A DNA stretch of 64,000 nt from Pseudomonas triclosanedens. GTDB taxonomy: Bacteria; Pseudomonadota; Gammaproteobacteria; Pseudomonadales; Pseudomonadaceae. The stretch covers positions 496,001 to 560,000 of the forward strand of contig NZ_CP113432.1 of the NCBI RefSeq assembly GCF_026686735.1, written 5' to 3'. The notes under the pieces are model-generated. The model had not been told where the DNA came from. It made no database searches and saw only the letters and a program-made list of their open reading frames with translations. Below, piece after piece: positions 18,748 to 27,627 of this stretch (the first letter of the stretch is position 1; the number at the start of each line of letters is the position of its first letter). The position numbers and the translations under genes were made by a program.

Positions 18748-18993
18748 TCAGTCCTTGCGCGCCGGCTCTTCGACCTTCTGCGCCTGGGCGTCGATGGTGT
18801 GCGGCTGGTTCAGCGGCTGAGTGGGGGCGGCGGGCTGGTCCTTCTTCTCGTCTTCCTCGGTGTTCATCGCCTTGCGGAAGCCCTTGATGGCTTCGCCGAC
18901 GTCCGAGCCGAGGTTCTTCAGGCGCTTGGTGCCGAAGACCAGCACAACGACGATCAGGATGACTACCCAGTGTTTCCAGTCAAAGATGCCCAT
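18748..18993 (-). CDS. tatA: Sec-independent translocase protein TatA
   Basis: TatA forms the variable-size assembly that lets folded proteins cross the inner membrane. The 81-residue protein starts [43 protein letters not shown], that is, a short membrane helix, the FGTKRLK hinge and an amphipathic helix, then a charged tail. AGGAGAACAAG precedes the ATG. It lies 24 bases downstream of hisE, so hisI-hisE-tatABC is likely one transcription unit. Confidence 0.95.
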   Translation of the reverse strand: MGIFDWKHWVVILIVVVLVFGTKRLKNLGSDVGEAIKGFRKAMNTEEDEKKDQPAAPTQPLNQPHTIDAQAQKVEEPARKD

Positions 18994-19017
18994 CTTGTTC
19001 TCCTCGAATTGTTCGTA

Positions 19018-19356
19018 TCAGGCCGACGGCTGGCGTGCTGCTTTCTCGTCGTGCCCGGAAAGGCCGAAGCGGCGATCCAGTTCGTCCAATACCGCCTGCG
19101 GGTGCTGGCCGAGGGCGGCGAGCATCACCAGGGAATGGAACCAGAGGTCGGCCGTTTCGTAGATCAGGTCCGTGCAGTCACCGCTCGCGGCGGCGTCCTT
19201 GGCGGCAAGAATGGTTTCCACCGATTCCTCGCCGACCTTTTCCAGAATCTTGTTCAGGCCCTTGTGGTAGAGGCTGGCCACATAGGAGCTGTCCGGTGCG
19301 GCATTCTTGCGCGCTTCGAGGACTTCCGCCAGACGGGCGAGGGTATCAGTGCTCAT
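19018..19356 (-). CDS. hisE: Phosphoribosyl-ATP pyrophosphatase HisE
   Basis: HisE hydrolyses phosphoribosyl-ATP to phosphoribosyl-AMP, the second step of histidine synthesis. The 112-residue MazG-like helical protein shows [24 protein letters not shown] and the metal-binding [17 protein letters not shown]. The ATG at 19356 fits family length; the ATG overlaps the end of hisI by 11 bases, so the two are coupled. In many enterobacteria hisI and hisE are fused; here they are separate, as in other pseudomonads. Confidence 0.95.
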   Translation of the reverse strand: MSTDTLARLAEVLEARKNAAPDSSYVASLYHKGLNKILEKVGEESVETILAAKDAAASGDCTDLIYETADLWFHSLVMLAALGQHPQAVLDELDRRFGLSGHDEKAARQPSA

Positions 19357-19759
19357 GGGGCTTTCCAGTACCTGCATGGGAGTAAATGGCGTCCGGGTCC
19401 TTGAGCACCGGGTCGACGGTCTGCCAGGCGCCGTTTTCGAACACCCGGTAGAAGCAGCTCTCGCGGCCGGTATGGCAGGCGATGCCGCCCAGTTGCTCGA
19501 CCATCAGGATCACGACGTCGGCATCGCAGTCCAGGCGCAGCTCGTGCAGCTTCTGCACATGCCCGGACTCCTCGCCTTTGCGCCACAGCTTGCCGCGCGA
19601 GCGCGACCAGTAGATGGCGCGGCCTTCGGCGGCGGTCAGGGCCAGGGATTCGCGGTTCATCCAGGCCATCATCAACACGCGCCCGGTGCGGTAGTCCTGG
19701 GCGATGGCCGGTACCAGGCCATCGGCATTCCAGTGAATTTCGTCCAGCCAGTCTTTCAT
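19346..19759 (-). CDS. hisI: Phosphoribosyl-AMP cyclohydrolase HisI
   Basis: HisI opens the adenine ring of phosphoribosyl-AMP, the third step of histidine synthesis, as a Zn/Mg enzyme. The 137-residue protein contains [32 protein letters not shown] and the metal-ligand region [10 protein letters not shown]...[14 protein letters not shown] with the expected cysteines. It is first of the hisI-hisE-tatABC block, 81 bases after ubiB. Confidence 0.96.
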   Translation of the reverse strand: MKDWLDEIHWNADGLVPAIAQDYRTGRVLMMAWMNRESLALTAAEGRAIYWSRSRGKLWRKGEESGHVQKLHELRLDCDADVVILMVEQLGGIACHTGRESCFYRVFENGAWQTVDPVLKDPDAIYSHAGTGKPHEH

Positions 19760-19840
19760 TTCGGGTTCCGTACGGCGGGCACGGGGTGCCCGGAGCCACT
19801 GTCTACAACGGTTAAGTGTGCCAGCCAGGGCGGCGACTGG

Positions 19841-21448
19841 CTATCGGCGAAGGATCAGATACAGACCGCCGGCCAGCATGGCCCAGGCGGGCCAGGCCGC
19901 GAGGCTGTGAGTTGCAAGACCCGTTTCGGCAGCGCCGGCGACCAGCACGGCACCTATCAGGCGAGAGGGCCAGGCGCTGGCCATGCCGGAGTGGGTATCG
20001 GCAGCTCGGCGTTCGGCCTGTGGCTCGCGGGATAGCCGTTCGAGCGTGTCGCGGGTCATCTGCGCGAGGTGTGGCAGTTGCTCGATGTGTTGCTGGGCAT
20101 TGCGCAGCAGGGTGCCGGGGCTGACACGTTCGCGCATCCAGCGTTCGAGGAACGGCTGGGCGGTGGTCCACAGGTCCAGCTCCGGGTAGAGCTGACGGCC
20201 CAGGCCTTCGATGTTCAGCAGGGTCTTCTGCAACAGCACCAGTTGCGGCTGCACTTCCATGTTGAAGCGGCGCGCAGTCTGGAACAGGCGCAGGAGCACC
20301 TGGCCGAAGGAGATGTCCTTGAGCGGCTTCTCGAAGATCGGCTCGCATACGGTGCGGATCGCGGCTTCGAAGTCGTTGACCTTGGTTTGGGCCGGTACCC
20401 AGCCCGAGTCGATGTGCAACTGGGCGACCTTGCGGTAGTCGCGCTTGAAGAAGGCGATCAGGTTACGTGCCAGGTAGTCCTGGTCTTCGTCGGTGAGGCT
20501 GCCGACGATGCCGCAGTCCACCGCAATGTACTGCGGGCTCCACGGCGTGCGGGTACTGACGAAGATGTTGCCGGGGTGCATGTCGGCGTGGAAGAAGCTG
20601 TCGCGGAACACCTGGGTGAAGAAGATCTCCACGCCGCGCTCGGCCAGCGCCTTGAAGTCGGTGCGCTGGTCGCGCAGGGTCGCAAGGTCGGTGACCGGGA
20701 TGCCGTAGATGCGCTCCATCACCAGCACCTTGGGGCGGCACCAGTCCCAGTACACCTGGGGTACGTAGAGCAGCGGCGAGCCTTCGAAGTTGCGCCGCAG
20801 CTGCGAGGAGTTGGCCGCTTCGCGGAGCAGGTCCAGTTCGTCGTAGATGGTTTTCTCGTAGTCGCTGACCACTTCTGCGGGGTGCAGGCGGCGGGCGTCG
20901 GCGGAAATGCGCTCGGCAGTGCGCGCGAGGATATGCAGCCACGCGATATCGGAGCGAATCACCGGCTCCAGATTCGGGCGGATCACCTTCACCACCACTT
21001 CCTCGCCGGTCTTCAACTGTGCGGCATGGACTTGGGCTACCGAGGCGGATGCCAGTGGTTCGCGTTCGAAGCGGGAAAATACCTGCTCGATCTTCGCTCC
21101 CAGTTGCTCCTCGATCCGCGCTACTGCGAGGTCCGGCGGGAACGGAGGCACCTTGTCCTGCAGGCGGGCCAGTTCGTTGGCGATGTCGTCCGGCAGCAGG
21201 TCGCGGCGGGTGGAGAGGATCTGCCCGAACTTGATGAAAATCGGCCCGAGGTCTTCCAGGGCCAGGCGCAGGCGCTCGCCACGGTTCAGTTGCATCGGCT
21301 TGCGGGGCAGCCAGCGCCACGGCAGCAGGCCGCCGACCAGGCGCAGCCACCAGGGGAGGAAGGGCAGGTCGAGGACCATGTCGTCGAGTCGGTAGCGGAT
21401 CGCCACGCGCTGGATGCGCAGCAGGCGGCGGAAGGCGAGCAGCTTCAT
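19841..21448 (-). CDS. ubiB: Ubiquinone biosynthesis atypical kinase/ATPase UbiB
   Basis: UbiB is a membrane-associated ADCK-type atypical kinase/ATPase needed for ubiquinone assembly, thought to help lipid intermediates reach the Ubi enzymes. The 535-residue protein has the family signature KFGQ within [16 protein letters not shown] near 70-85, the alanine-rich loop [13 protein letters not shown], the catalytic [10 protein letters not shown] and the metal-binding DCGIVG. C-terminal hydrophobic segments (last 40 residues) anchor it. Its ATG overlaps the ubiJ stop by ATGA. Confidence 0.96.
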   Translation of the reverse strand: MKLLAFRRLLRIQRVAIRYRLDDMVLDLPFLPWWLRLVGGLLPWRWLPRKPMQLNRGERLRLALEDLGPIFIKFGQILSTRRDLLPDDIANELARLQDKVPPFPPDLAVARIEEQLGAKIEQVFSRFEREPLASASVAQVHAAQLKTGEEVVVKVIRPNLEPVIRSDIAWLHILARTAERISADARRLHPAEVVSDYEKTIYDELDLLREAANSSQLRRNFEGSPLLYVPQVYWDWCRPKVLVMERIYGIPVTDLATLRDQRTDFKALAERGVEIFFTQVFRDSFFHADMHPGNIFVSTRTPWSPQYIAVDCGIVGSLTDEDQDYLARNLIAFFKRDYRKVAQLHIDSGWVPAQTKVNDFEAAIRTVCEPIFEKPLKDISFGQVLLRLFQTARRFNMEVQPQLVLLQKTLLNIEGLGRQLYPELDLWTTAQPFLERWMRERVSPGTLLRNAQQHIEQLPHLAQMTRDTLERLSREPQAERRAADTHSGMASAWPSRLIGAVLVAGAAETGLATHSLAAWPAWAMLAGGLYLILRR

Positions 21449-22068
21449 GCGTCGGGCTTGATCTTCTGGGTCATGCGCGTGATGCGCGCGTCGAGGCGGT
21501 CGAGGGCGATCTTCAGTTGGTCCAGCTCGGCGAAGCGGGCTTCGGCCTCATGCTGGCCGACCAGAGTTCGGCTTTCCTCGGCGAGATAGTCTGCAAGACT
21601 CAGGCGCAGGCTTTCCAGGCTGTCGCCAGCCCAGGCCATGCCGCCGCGCAGGCGCGCGCCCAGCAGGTGAGCAGGCACCGGGCCGAGCCAGCGGGAAACT
21701 TCGAACTCCCAGTCCAGCTCCAGGCTCTGGAGGATGTCGGCCAGCTCCAGGAGCATCGCGCTGTCGCCACCCATTTCCACTTCGGGGCTGTGCAGCACGC
21801 GCGTCTTGTCCCGCGCCACCGCCAATTGCAAGAGGCTGCCCGCAGGGGCGCGCAGGGTGCAGTCGGCCTCGGCTTCGTGGTGCGCGGCGAGGTGCAGGCC
21901 GTCGGCGTCGGGCAGGATGAACAGTCGCAGCATCGGGGCCTGGCAATCCACTTCCAGCACTTTGCCGGAAAGCCGGCCCAGGCGTCGCAGCGCCACGCCG
22001 TCCAGCCGCAGGACGCGGTTGAGGGTGGCTTCGGCGCTGGCCAGCGCGGCCTGGGTCAGCAGGATCAT
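21445..22068 (-). CDS. ubiJ: Ubiquinone biosynthesis accessory factor UbiJ (SCP2-like)
   Basis: UbiJ is a lipid-binding scaffold of the soluble Ubi complex. The 207-residue protein has an N-terminal SCP2-like sterol-carrier domain (about 1-110, [26 protein letters not shown]) and a C-terminal helical part ending in a coiled coil ([20 protein letters not shown]). It starts in an ATGA overlap with the ubiE stop and ends in an ATGA overlap with ubiB, a tight three-gene unit identical in order to P. aeruginosa PA5063-PA5065. Confidence 0.93.
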   Translation of the reverse strand: MILLTQAALASAEATLNRVLRLDGVALRRLGRLSGKVLEVDCQAPMLRLFILPDADGLHLAAHHEAEADCTLRAPAGSLLQLAVARDKTRVLHSPEVEMGGDSAMLLELADILQSLELDWEFEVSRWLGPVPAHLLGARLRGGMAWAGDSLESLRLSLADYLAEESRTLVGQHEAEARFAELDQLKIALDRLDARITRMTQKIKPDA

Positions 22069-22850
22069 CAGGGCTTGATGCCGCGGTGCAGGGCGACGAT
22101 GCCGCCGGTCATGTTGTGGTAGGTGACGCGGTCGAAACCGGCCTCCACCATCATCGACTTCAGGGTTTCCTGGTCGGGGTGCATGCGGATCGACTCGGCC
22201 AGGTAGCGATAGCTCTCGGAGTCGTTGGTGACCAGCTTGCCCATCAGCGGCAACAGGGTGAAGGAGTAGGCGTCGTAGGCCTTGGACAGCAGGCCGCTGG
22301 TAGGCTTGGAGAACTCCAGCACCAGAAGGCGGCCGCCCGGCTTGAGCACCCGCAGCATGGAGCGGATGGCTTCGTCCTTGTGGGTGACGTTGCGCAGGCC
22401 GAAGGCGATGGTCACCGCGTCGAAGTAGTTGTCCGGGAAGGGCAGCTTCTCGGCGTCGGCCTGGACGAAGCTGACATTGCCGACGACGCCGCTGTCGAGC
22501 AGCTTGTCGCGGCCGACCTTGAGCATCGAGGCGTTGATGTCGGCCAGCACCACTTCGCCGGTCGGGCCGACCAGGCGGGAGAACTGGCGGGTCAGGTCGC
22601 CTGTGCCGCCGGCGATGTCCAGCACCCGGTTGCCGGCGCGCACGCCGGACAGCTCGATGGTGAAGCGTTTCCACAGTCGATGGACGCCGCCGGACATCAG
22701 GTCGTTCATCAGGTCGTACTTGGCCGCGACCGAATGGAACACCTCGGCGACCTTCTCGGCCTTCTCGCTCTCGCGCACGGTCTTGTAGCCGAAGTGCGTG
22801 GTGGGATCGGCGCTGTCCTGGCCGGCTTGGGGCTTGCGCGGTTCGCTCAT
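22068..22850 (-). CDS. ubiE: Ubiquinone/menaquinone C-methyltransferase UbiE
   Basis: UbiE is the SAM-dependent methyltransferase that adds the C-methyl group to the benzoquinol ring in ubiquinone synthesis. The 260-residue protein contains the UbiE signature [21 protein letters not shown] motif [17 protein letters not shown], and the second family motif [18 protein letters not shown] chose the ATG at 22850 because homologues start MSEPRK/MNDPRK-like; an upstream frame of 23 codons is not conserved. It heads the ubiE-ubiJ-ubiB operon, divergent from the PHA-system gene. Confidence 0.97.
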   Translation of the reverse strand: MSEPRKPQAGQDSADPTTHFGYKTVRESEKAEKVAEVFHSVAAKYDLMNDLMSGGVHRLWKRFTIELSGVRAGNRVLDIAGGTGDLTRQFSRLVGPTGEVVLADINASMLKVGRDKLLDSGVVGNVSFVQADAEKLPFPDNYFDAVTIAFGLRNVTHKDEAIRSMLRVLKPGGRLLVLEFSKPTSGLLSKAYDAYSFTLLPLMGKLVTNDSESYRYLAESIRMHPDQETLKSMMVEAGFDRVTYHNMTGGIVALHRGIKP

Positions 22851-22990
22851 GGCATTTCTACCCTGGAAGTCAGTGGCGGGCATTCTAACAGGAAGGAGGA
22901 AAAACGCCGCCCCGCTCACCGGACTGTCGGGGTGCGGCGATAAGGCGCGGCGCGTATGATCGGCCAGTCAGCCATCCGCGGAGTTCCAGC

Positions 22991-23266
22991 ATGTCCCGTA
23001 TTCACGTCGAACGCCCCCATTCCCTTGGCCGCGAGGCCGCCCGCGCCAAAGCCGAGAAGCTCGCCGACAAACTCTCCCGGGAGCACGGCGTGAGCAGCGA
23101 GTGGCAGGGCGATACGCTGCTGTTCAAGCGCAGCGGTGTGGACGGGCGCATCGAGGTGGGTGAAGACCGTGTTGCGGTGGACGTAAAGCTGGGGCTGATG
23201 CTGTCCGCCATGAGCGGCATGCTCAAGGGCGAGATCGAGCGCGCGCTGGACAAGGCCCTGGCCTGA
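22991..23266 (+). CDS. Small polyhydroxyalkanoic acid system family protein
   Basis: A 91-residue protein of the family annotated as PHA system protein (TIGR02610/PF09650 type), matching PA5062. It starts MSRIHVERPHSLGREAARAKAEKLA and has a small SRPBCC-like/dodecin-like pattern of one helix followed by strands (WQGDTLLFKRSGVDGRIEVGEDRVAVDVKLG). No signal peptide is visible. GGAG is ahead of the start. A TATGAT element lies 31 bases upstream (22955-22960). It stands next to phaI-phaF, which supports a granule-related role, but the biochemistry is not established. Confidence 0.82.
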   Translation: MSRIHVERPHSLGREAARAKAEKLADKLSREHGVSSEWQGDTLLFKRSGVDGRIEVGEDRVAVDVKLGLMLSAMSGMLKGEIERALDKALA

Positions 23267-23272
23267 CTCCGG

Positions 23273-23297
23273 CAGGCCCCGCGTCTCGCGGGGCCTG
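23273..23297 (+). terminator. Strong hairpin after the small PHA-system gene
   Basis: A perfect 11-bp GC-rich stem (CAGGCCCCGCG, 23273-23283, with 23287-23297) and a TCT loop start seven bases past the stop codon. There is no T-run, so it may act as an RNA end-stabilising hairpin rather than an intrinsic terminator. Confidence 0.5.
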
Positions 23298-23432
23298 GGC
23301 TTCGAGCGATGCCGGTGGTCCGTCGAATGCTGGTATGTGTTTTCTAATTTTCCCCGATACCTTGGCTCACGGTCCCGCCTTTCGCGGGCAGCTATTCGAC
23401 TCCCTCGAATCAGAACATTGTGAGGTGCCATC

Positions 23433-23843
23433 ATGGCCAAGGCTGTCAGCAAGAAGAAAGTCGCCGAATTCGAATCCTCCCTCTACTCCGACGCCAAGCA
23501 CTACGCCCGGCAGATCTGGCTCGCCGGCCTGGGCACCTACGCCCGCGTGGGGCAGGAAGGCGCCGATTACTTCAAGGATCTGGTGAAAGCCGGCGAGTCC
23601 GTGGAGAAAAAAGGCCGCGACCTGGTGAGCACTCAGATCGACGCCGCCAACGACAGCGTCAAGGGCCGCCTGCACAGCGTGAAGGCCAGGCTGAATTTCG
23701 AGAAGATCGAGGAGGCGTTCGACGCTCGTGTCGCATCCGCCCTCAATCGAATCGGAATTCCCTCAAGGCGTGATGTGGAGGCGCTCTCTGCTAAGCTGGA
23801 TGAGCTGAGCGCAGTGCTCGAGCGTGTCGCGAGAACTCAATAA
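23433..23843 (+). CDS. phaI: PHA granule-associated phasin PhaI
   Basis: PhaI is the short phasin that coats medium-chain PHA granules. The 136-residue protein has the phasin hydrophobic segment SDAKHYARQIWLAGLGTYARVGQEGADYFKDLV near 16-48, then amphipathic helices and a C-terminal coiled-coil-like stretch (DVEALSAKLDELSAVLERV). The same core recurs in phaF, ten bases downstream, so the pair forms an operon (phaI-phaF) divergent in function from the convergent phaD. In Pseudomonas this operon is activated by PhaD, encoded at 24794-25408. Confidence 0.93.
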   Translation: MAKAVSKKKVAEFESSLYSDAKHYARQIWLAGLGTYARVGQEGADYFKDLVKAGESVEKKGRDLVSTQIDAANDSVKGRLHSVKARLNFEKIEEAFDARVASALNRIGIPSRRDVEALSAKLDELSAVLERVARTQ

Positions 23844-23853
23844 GGAGAGCAGG

Positions 23854-24744
23854 ATGGCTGGCAAAAAAACTACCGATAAAAAAGAGTCCAGTTGGATCGG
23901 CGAGATCGAGAAATACTCGCGGCAGATCTGGCTGGCTGGCTTGGGGGCCTACTCGAAGGTCAGCAAGGACGGCAGCAAGGTCTTCGAAGCACTGGTCAAG
24001 GATGGCGAGAAGGCCGAGAAACAAGCCAAGACCGAAGTCGAGGGTGTGGTTAAGACTTCCACCCGTTCCGCGAAGTCGCGCGTCGATGCCGTCAAGGGCG
24101 CGGCGATCGGCAAGTGGAGCGAACTGGAAGAGGCCTTCGACAAGCGCCTGAACAGCGCGATTTCGCGCCTGGGCGTTCCCAGCAGCCGTGAGGTGAAAGA
24201 CCTGCACAGCAAGGTCGACAGCCTCACCAGGCAGATCGAGAAGCTCACTGGCGTCAGCGTCGCCAAACCGGCTGCCAAGGCCGCCGCGAAACCCGCAGCC
24301 AAGGCAGCGGCCAAGCCGGCGTCGAAACCCGCTGTGAAGGCTGCGGCGTCCAAGGCAGCGGCCAAGCCCGCTGCGAAGCCGGCCGCCAAACCCGCCGCGA
24401 AGCCTGCGGCCAAGCCTGCTGCTGCGAAGCCTGCCGCTAAACCGGCTGCCAAGGCTGCAGCCAAGCCTGCTGCGAAGCCGGCTGCAAAACCTGCGGCCAA
24501 GCCTGCTGGTGCAAAAGCGGCCGCCAAGCCCGCGGCAAAGCCCGCGACTGCAAAGCCCGCTGCCAAGCCGGCCGTGGCGAAGAAGCCTGCCGCGAAAAAG
24601 CCTGCCGCGCCGAAGGCCGCCGCCAAGCCGGCAGCTCCGAAGCCGGCAGCCGCTCCGGCCGCCACTGCTGCTCCGTCGGCTCCCGCCGCCGCGCCGGCCG
24701 TGACGCCAGCCGCCGCTCCGGCAACGCCGTCGTCCCAGGCCTGA
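23854..24744 (+). CDS. phaF: PHA granule-associated phasin and nucleoid-binding protein PhaF
   Basis: PhaF links PHA granules to the nucleoid and spreads them between daughter cells. The 296-residue protein has an N-terminal phasin domain (about 1-135, KYSRQIWLAGLGAYSKVSKDGSKVF) and a histone-H1-like C-terminal tail of repeated AAKPA units from about 137 to 265, which binds DNA non-specifically, ending in an Ala/Pro-rich stretch. AAGGAGAGC precedes the ATG at 23854; a start ten codons upstream lies inside phaI and is unlikely. The second gene of the phaI-phaF operon, ended by a terminator shared with convergent phaD. Confidence 0.95.
   Translation: MAGKKTTDKKESSWIGEIEKYSRQIWLAGLGAYSKVSKDGSKVFEALVKDGEKAEKQAKTEVEGVVKTSTRSAKSRVDAVKGAAIGKWSELEEAFDKRLNSAISRLGVPSSREVKDLHSKVDSLTRQIEKLTGVSVAKPAAKAAAKPAAKAAAKPASKPAVKAAASKAAAKPAAKPAAKPAAKPAAKPAAAKPAAKPAAKAAAKPAAKPAAKPAAKPAGAKAAAKPAAKPATAKPAAKPAVAKKPAAKKPAAPKAAAKPAAPKPAAAPAATAAPSAPAAAPAVTPAAAPATPSSQA
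24262..24640 (+). repeat. AAKPA-coding tandem repeat region of phaF
   Basis: About 25 degenerate copies of a 12-15 base unit encode alternating Ala-Ala-Lys-Pro. The reading frame is intact throughout. Such arrays can change copy number, so tail length probably varies among strains. Confidence 0.8.
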
Positions 24745-24764
24745 CAGGCCTGCCGCAACACCCG

Positions 24765-24789
24765 CGCCCGGCCTCGTGCCGGGCGTTTT
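24765..24789. terminator. Terminator between phaF and phaD
   Basis: An 8-bp stem (CGCCCGGC, 24765-24772, with 24778-24785) is followed by TTTTC on the plus strand, ending phaI-phaF ahead of the convergent phaD. Confidence 0.8.
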
Positions 24790-24793
24790 CATT

Positions 24794-25408
24794 TCAGTGG
24801 TCCAGGTAGCGCTGCGCGATGCGTTCAGCGATGTGCCGCGAGTCTGGCCGCAGGTGCGGGGCCACCAGCATCATCACCTGGAACACCACCTGGCGGACGT
24901 CGCCTTCGTGGCCGAGGATGCGCTGGTAGTCGAGGGAGAACAGCAGGGTCAGGGTGATCTGTTCCACCAGTTGACCGAGGGCGTCGGTATCGCTGGCCAG
25001 TTCGTCTTCGGCCTTGAGCTGCGCCAGCAGCGTCGCCAGGGTGCGCTTGAGGCCGTTGAGCCAGGTGCGCATGCCGCGTGCGAGCTTGGGCAGCCGTCCG
25101 GCAAGGTTGGAAAGGTCCTGGAAAAGGAAGCGGTAATGCGCCAGCCGTTCGACGATCAGGTGCAGGAACAGCCAGTAGTCTTCGGCGCCCAGCCGCACAT
25201 CGGTGGGTGGGTCGAGCAACGGTGCCAGCTCATCCCCGAAGCGCTCGAACAGCGCCATCACCAGCGGCTCCTTGCCGTGGAAGTGGTAGTAGAGGTTGCC
25301 CGGACTGATGCCCAGTTCGGTGGCGATCTCCAGGGTGGAAACGTTGGGCTCGCCCTGCTCGTTGAACAGTCGCAGGGCGCATTCGAGAATCCGGTCGCGC
25401 GTTTTCAT
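24794..25408 (-). CDS. phaD: TetR-family PHA regulator PhaD
   Basis: PhaD is a TetR-like protein that activates the phaC1 and phaI promoters in Pseudomonas, probably responding to acyl-CoA intermediates. The 204-residue protein has the N-terminal helix-turn-helix RDRILECALRLFNEQGEPNVSTLEIATELGISPGNLYYHF near 4-44 and a helical ligand domain typical of this TetR subgroup. It lies 173 bases after phaC2 on the same strand and converges on phaF. Confidence 0.94.
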   Translation of the reverse strand: MKTRDRILECALRLFNEQGEPNVSTLEIATELGISPGNLYYHFHGKEPLVMALFERFGDELAPLLDPPTDVRLGAEDYWLFLHLIVERLAHYRFLFQDLSNLAGRLPKLARGMRTWLNGLKRTLATLLAQLKAEDELASDTDALGQLVEQITLTLLFSLDYQRILGHEGDVRQVVFQVMMLVAPHLRPDSRHIAERIAQRYLDH

Positions 25409-25581
25409 CCGTGTTCAGGTTCCAGCCACGATGGGCGGACGATAGCTGCGGGCGAGGGTGACTGCCAATGGCTGTGCGGCAAACTTCCGCATGGAGCGTC
25501 CGCACCGTGGGCTGCCTGGGCTTCCATCCTGCAAGGCATTCCAGGGTGCCTGCGCCATCCACCCGCGTTGGGTTGCCGTAA

Positions 25582-27264
25582 TCAGCGCACGTGCACGTAA
25601 GTCCCCGGCGCTGCTTCCTTCGGCGGATGCTCGGCGTTGCCCAGTTCGAAATTCACCGGCCCGCGCTCGCCCGAGCGCTGCTGGATCCACTCCAGCCACA
25701 GCGGCCACCAACTGCCTTCATGGCGCTGCGTGTCGTAGTACCAGGCGCGTGGGTCGGAGCTGAGCTTGCTGTTCTCGAAGTAGCACGCCTTGGGATTGCC
25801 CGGCGGGTTGAGAATGCTCTGGATGTGGCCGCTGTTGGACAGCACGAAGCGGCTCTCGCCGCCCAGCAGCAGCGCCGAGCGGTATACCGCGTCCCACGGC
25901 GTGATGTGGTCGGTGATGCCGGCGACATGGAAGTTGTCCACGCCGACTTTCTTCAGGTCAACAGGTGTGCCGTTGACTTCCATCGCCCCCGCGCGCGCCA
26001 GCGGGTTGTGCTTGAAGAAGTCGAGGAAGTCACCGTGCAGCGCGGCGGGCAGGCGGGTGTTGTCGTTGTTCCAGTAGAGGATGTCGAACGCCGGCGGCTG
26101 CTTGCCCAGCAGGTAGTTGTTGACCCAGTAGTTCCAGATCAGGTCGTTGGGGCGCATCCAGGCGAATACCTTGGCCATGTCACGGCCATCCAGCACGCCC
26201 TGCTGGTAGGAGCGGCGCTTGCTGGTTTCCAGGGTCTGCTCGTCGGCGAACAGCGCGGCGGGGGTTTCCACCTGGCTGTCCAGCAGGCTGACGAGGTAGG
26301 TCGCGCTGGCGATTTTGCGCAATTGCCGGCGCGCCTGCAGGTGACCCTGCAGCGCGGCGATGGTCAGGCCGCCGGAGCAGGCTCCCATCAGGTTTACGCT
26401 GCGGCTGCCGCTGATCGAGCGGCATGCCTCGATGGCCTCGTCGAGCGCCTTGACATAGGTGGAAAGCCCCCATTCGCGGTGGCGCGCGTCGGGGTTGCGC
26501 CAACTGACCATGAACAGTTGCAGATTGTTCTTCAGGGCGTACTGGACGAAGCTCTTTTCCGTCGTCAGGTCGAAGATATAGAACTTGTTGATCTGCGGAG
26601 GTACCACCAGCAACGGTCTGGCATACAGGTGCTCGCCCATCGGTTTGTACTGGATCAGCTCCAGCACGTCGTTGCGGAACACCACTGCGCCCGGGGTGGT
26701 AGCGAGGTTCTGGCCGATTTCGAAGGCGCTGCGGTTGACCTGGCTGGGCATGCCGCCATTGTGCATCAGGTCGTCGAGCAGATGACGCGCGCCCTTGAAC
26801 AGGCTCTGGCCGCCGGTGTTGAACAGTTCCTTTACCGCCAGCGGGTTGATCAGGGTGTTCGACGGCGAAGCGGCATCGGAGATGATCGACAGGAGGAATC
26901 GCGCGCGGGCGCGGTCGTCGCAGCTCAGGTCGCTTTCGTCGATCCAGGCCAGCAACTGTTTCTGCCACGCGAGGTACGCCTGCACGGTGCGGCGGTAGAT
27001 CGGGTTGAGGCGCCAGGACGGGTCCTGGAAGCGCGCGTCCTGCGGGTTGGGTTGCAACGGCGAGTCGCCGATCAGCACCTGCCCCATCTGCTTGCCGAAG
27101 GCGGCCAGATGGCGCGCCGAATGCAGCGGCTGGCGCACGCCCTGGAGGGCGAGCATGCGCAGTGTGGACAGCATGTCCTTGCCGCGCAGGCCGACGATGG
27201 CGCTCTGCGCATTCATGAACTCGGTGGGGACGGGGACGCTACCAGGCTCGGCTTTCTCTCGCAT
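25582..27264 (-). CDS. phaC2: Class II medium-chain PHA synthase PhaC2
   Basis: PhaC2 polymerises (R)-3-hydroxyacyl-CoA of medium chain length into polyhydroxyalkanoate at granule surfaces. The 560-residue length equals PAO1 PhaC2. The nucleophile Cys296 lies in the lipase-like box LMGACSGGL, and the later DHITPWD and NSGHIQSIL regions supply the other catalytic residues. I chose the ATG at 27264 (MREKAEPGSVPVP), with GGAG nine bases upstream. It lies 363 bases downstream of phaZ, beyond a terminator, so it probably has its own promoter. It is closely related to PhaC1 at 28626-30305. Confidence 0.97.
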   Translation of the reverse strand: MREKAEPGSVPVPTEFMNAQSAIVGLRGKDMLSTLRMLALQGVRQPLHSARHLAAFGKQMGQVLIGDSPLQPNPQDARFQDPSWRLNPIYRRTVQAYLAWQKQLLAWIDESDLSCDDRARARFLLSIISDAASPSNTLINPLAVKELFNTGGQSLFKGARHLLDDLMHNGGMPSQVNRSAFEIGQNLATTPGAVVFRNDVLELIQYKPMGEHLYARPLLVVPPQINKFYIFDLTTEKSFVQYALKNNLQLFMVSWRNPDARHREWGLSTYVKALDEAIEACRSISGSRSVNLMGACSGGLTIAALQGHLQARRQLRKIASATYLVSLLDSQVETPAALFADEQTLETSKRRSYQQGVLDGRDMAKVFAWMRPNDLIWNYWVNNYLLGKQPPAFDILYWNNDNTRLPAALHGDFLDFFKHNPLARAGAMEVNGTPVDLKKVGVDNFHVAGITDHITPWDAVYRSALLLGGESRFVLSNSGHIQSILNPPGNPKACYFENSKLSSDPRAWYYDTQRHEGSWWPLWLEWIQQRSGERGPVNFELGNAEHPPKEAAPGTYVHVR

Positions 27265-27627
27265 GAACAGCACTCCGTAAAGGGTTCGACCTAATCAGGG
27301 TCTATCGACGTTCCGCCGAGGCCGCGGCGAAGCGTCAATGGACCCAGCGAAGCAAGGGCTGTACCGGAGTCGGGAAACTCCCGGTCCAGACACCTGTTAT
27401 CCGTTCGAGGGATGTACACGGGGATCGATGCAAGAGGAAAACTGCCCGAAAACAGGGCAGCGGATCAGCAGCCGGGTTGCCCTGCGGTCACCGGCGAGGG
27501 TCGCCGCGACGGGGGCCGAGTCAGGCGCTACGTGTCGATACCCGCGAACAAGCCTGTTTGTTGTTAGTAACTGCAACAGGATTGGTCAAGGCAGCATGCC
27601 GGCCGACTGTGACGAAGCTGTGATGCT
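27265..27627. other. Gene-free interval between phaZ and phaC2
   Basis: This 363-base stretch holds the phaZ terminator (27436-27460) and presumably the phaC2 promoter, though no convincing -35/-10 pair is visible. I see no conserved reading frame or RNA gene. Confidence 0.6.
27436..27460 (-). terminator. Intrinsic terminator after phaZ
   Basis: On the minus strand CTGCCC (27460-27455) pairs with GGGCAG (27447-27442) around a 7-base loop and is followed by TTTTCC. It would separate phaC1-phaZ from phaC2. Confidence 0.72.

Noticed and set aside
24262..24640. phaF repeat region as a CRISPR or mobile repeat
   Set aside because: Units are 12-15 bases, contiguous, in frame and encode the known histone-like tail.
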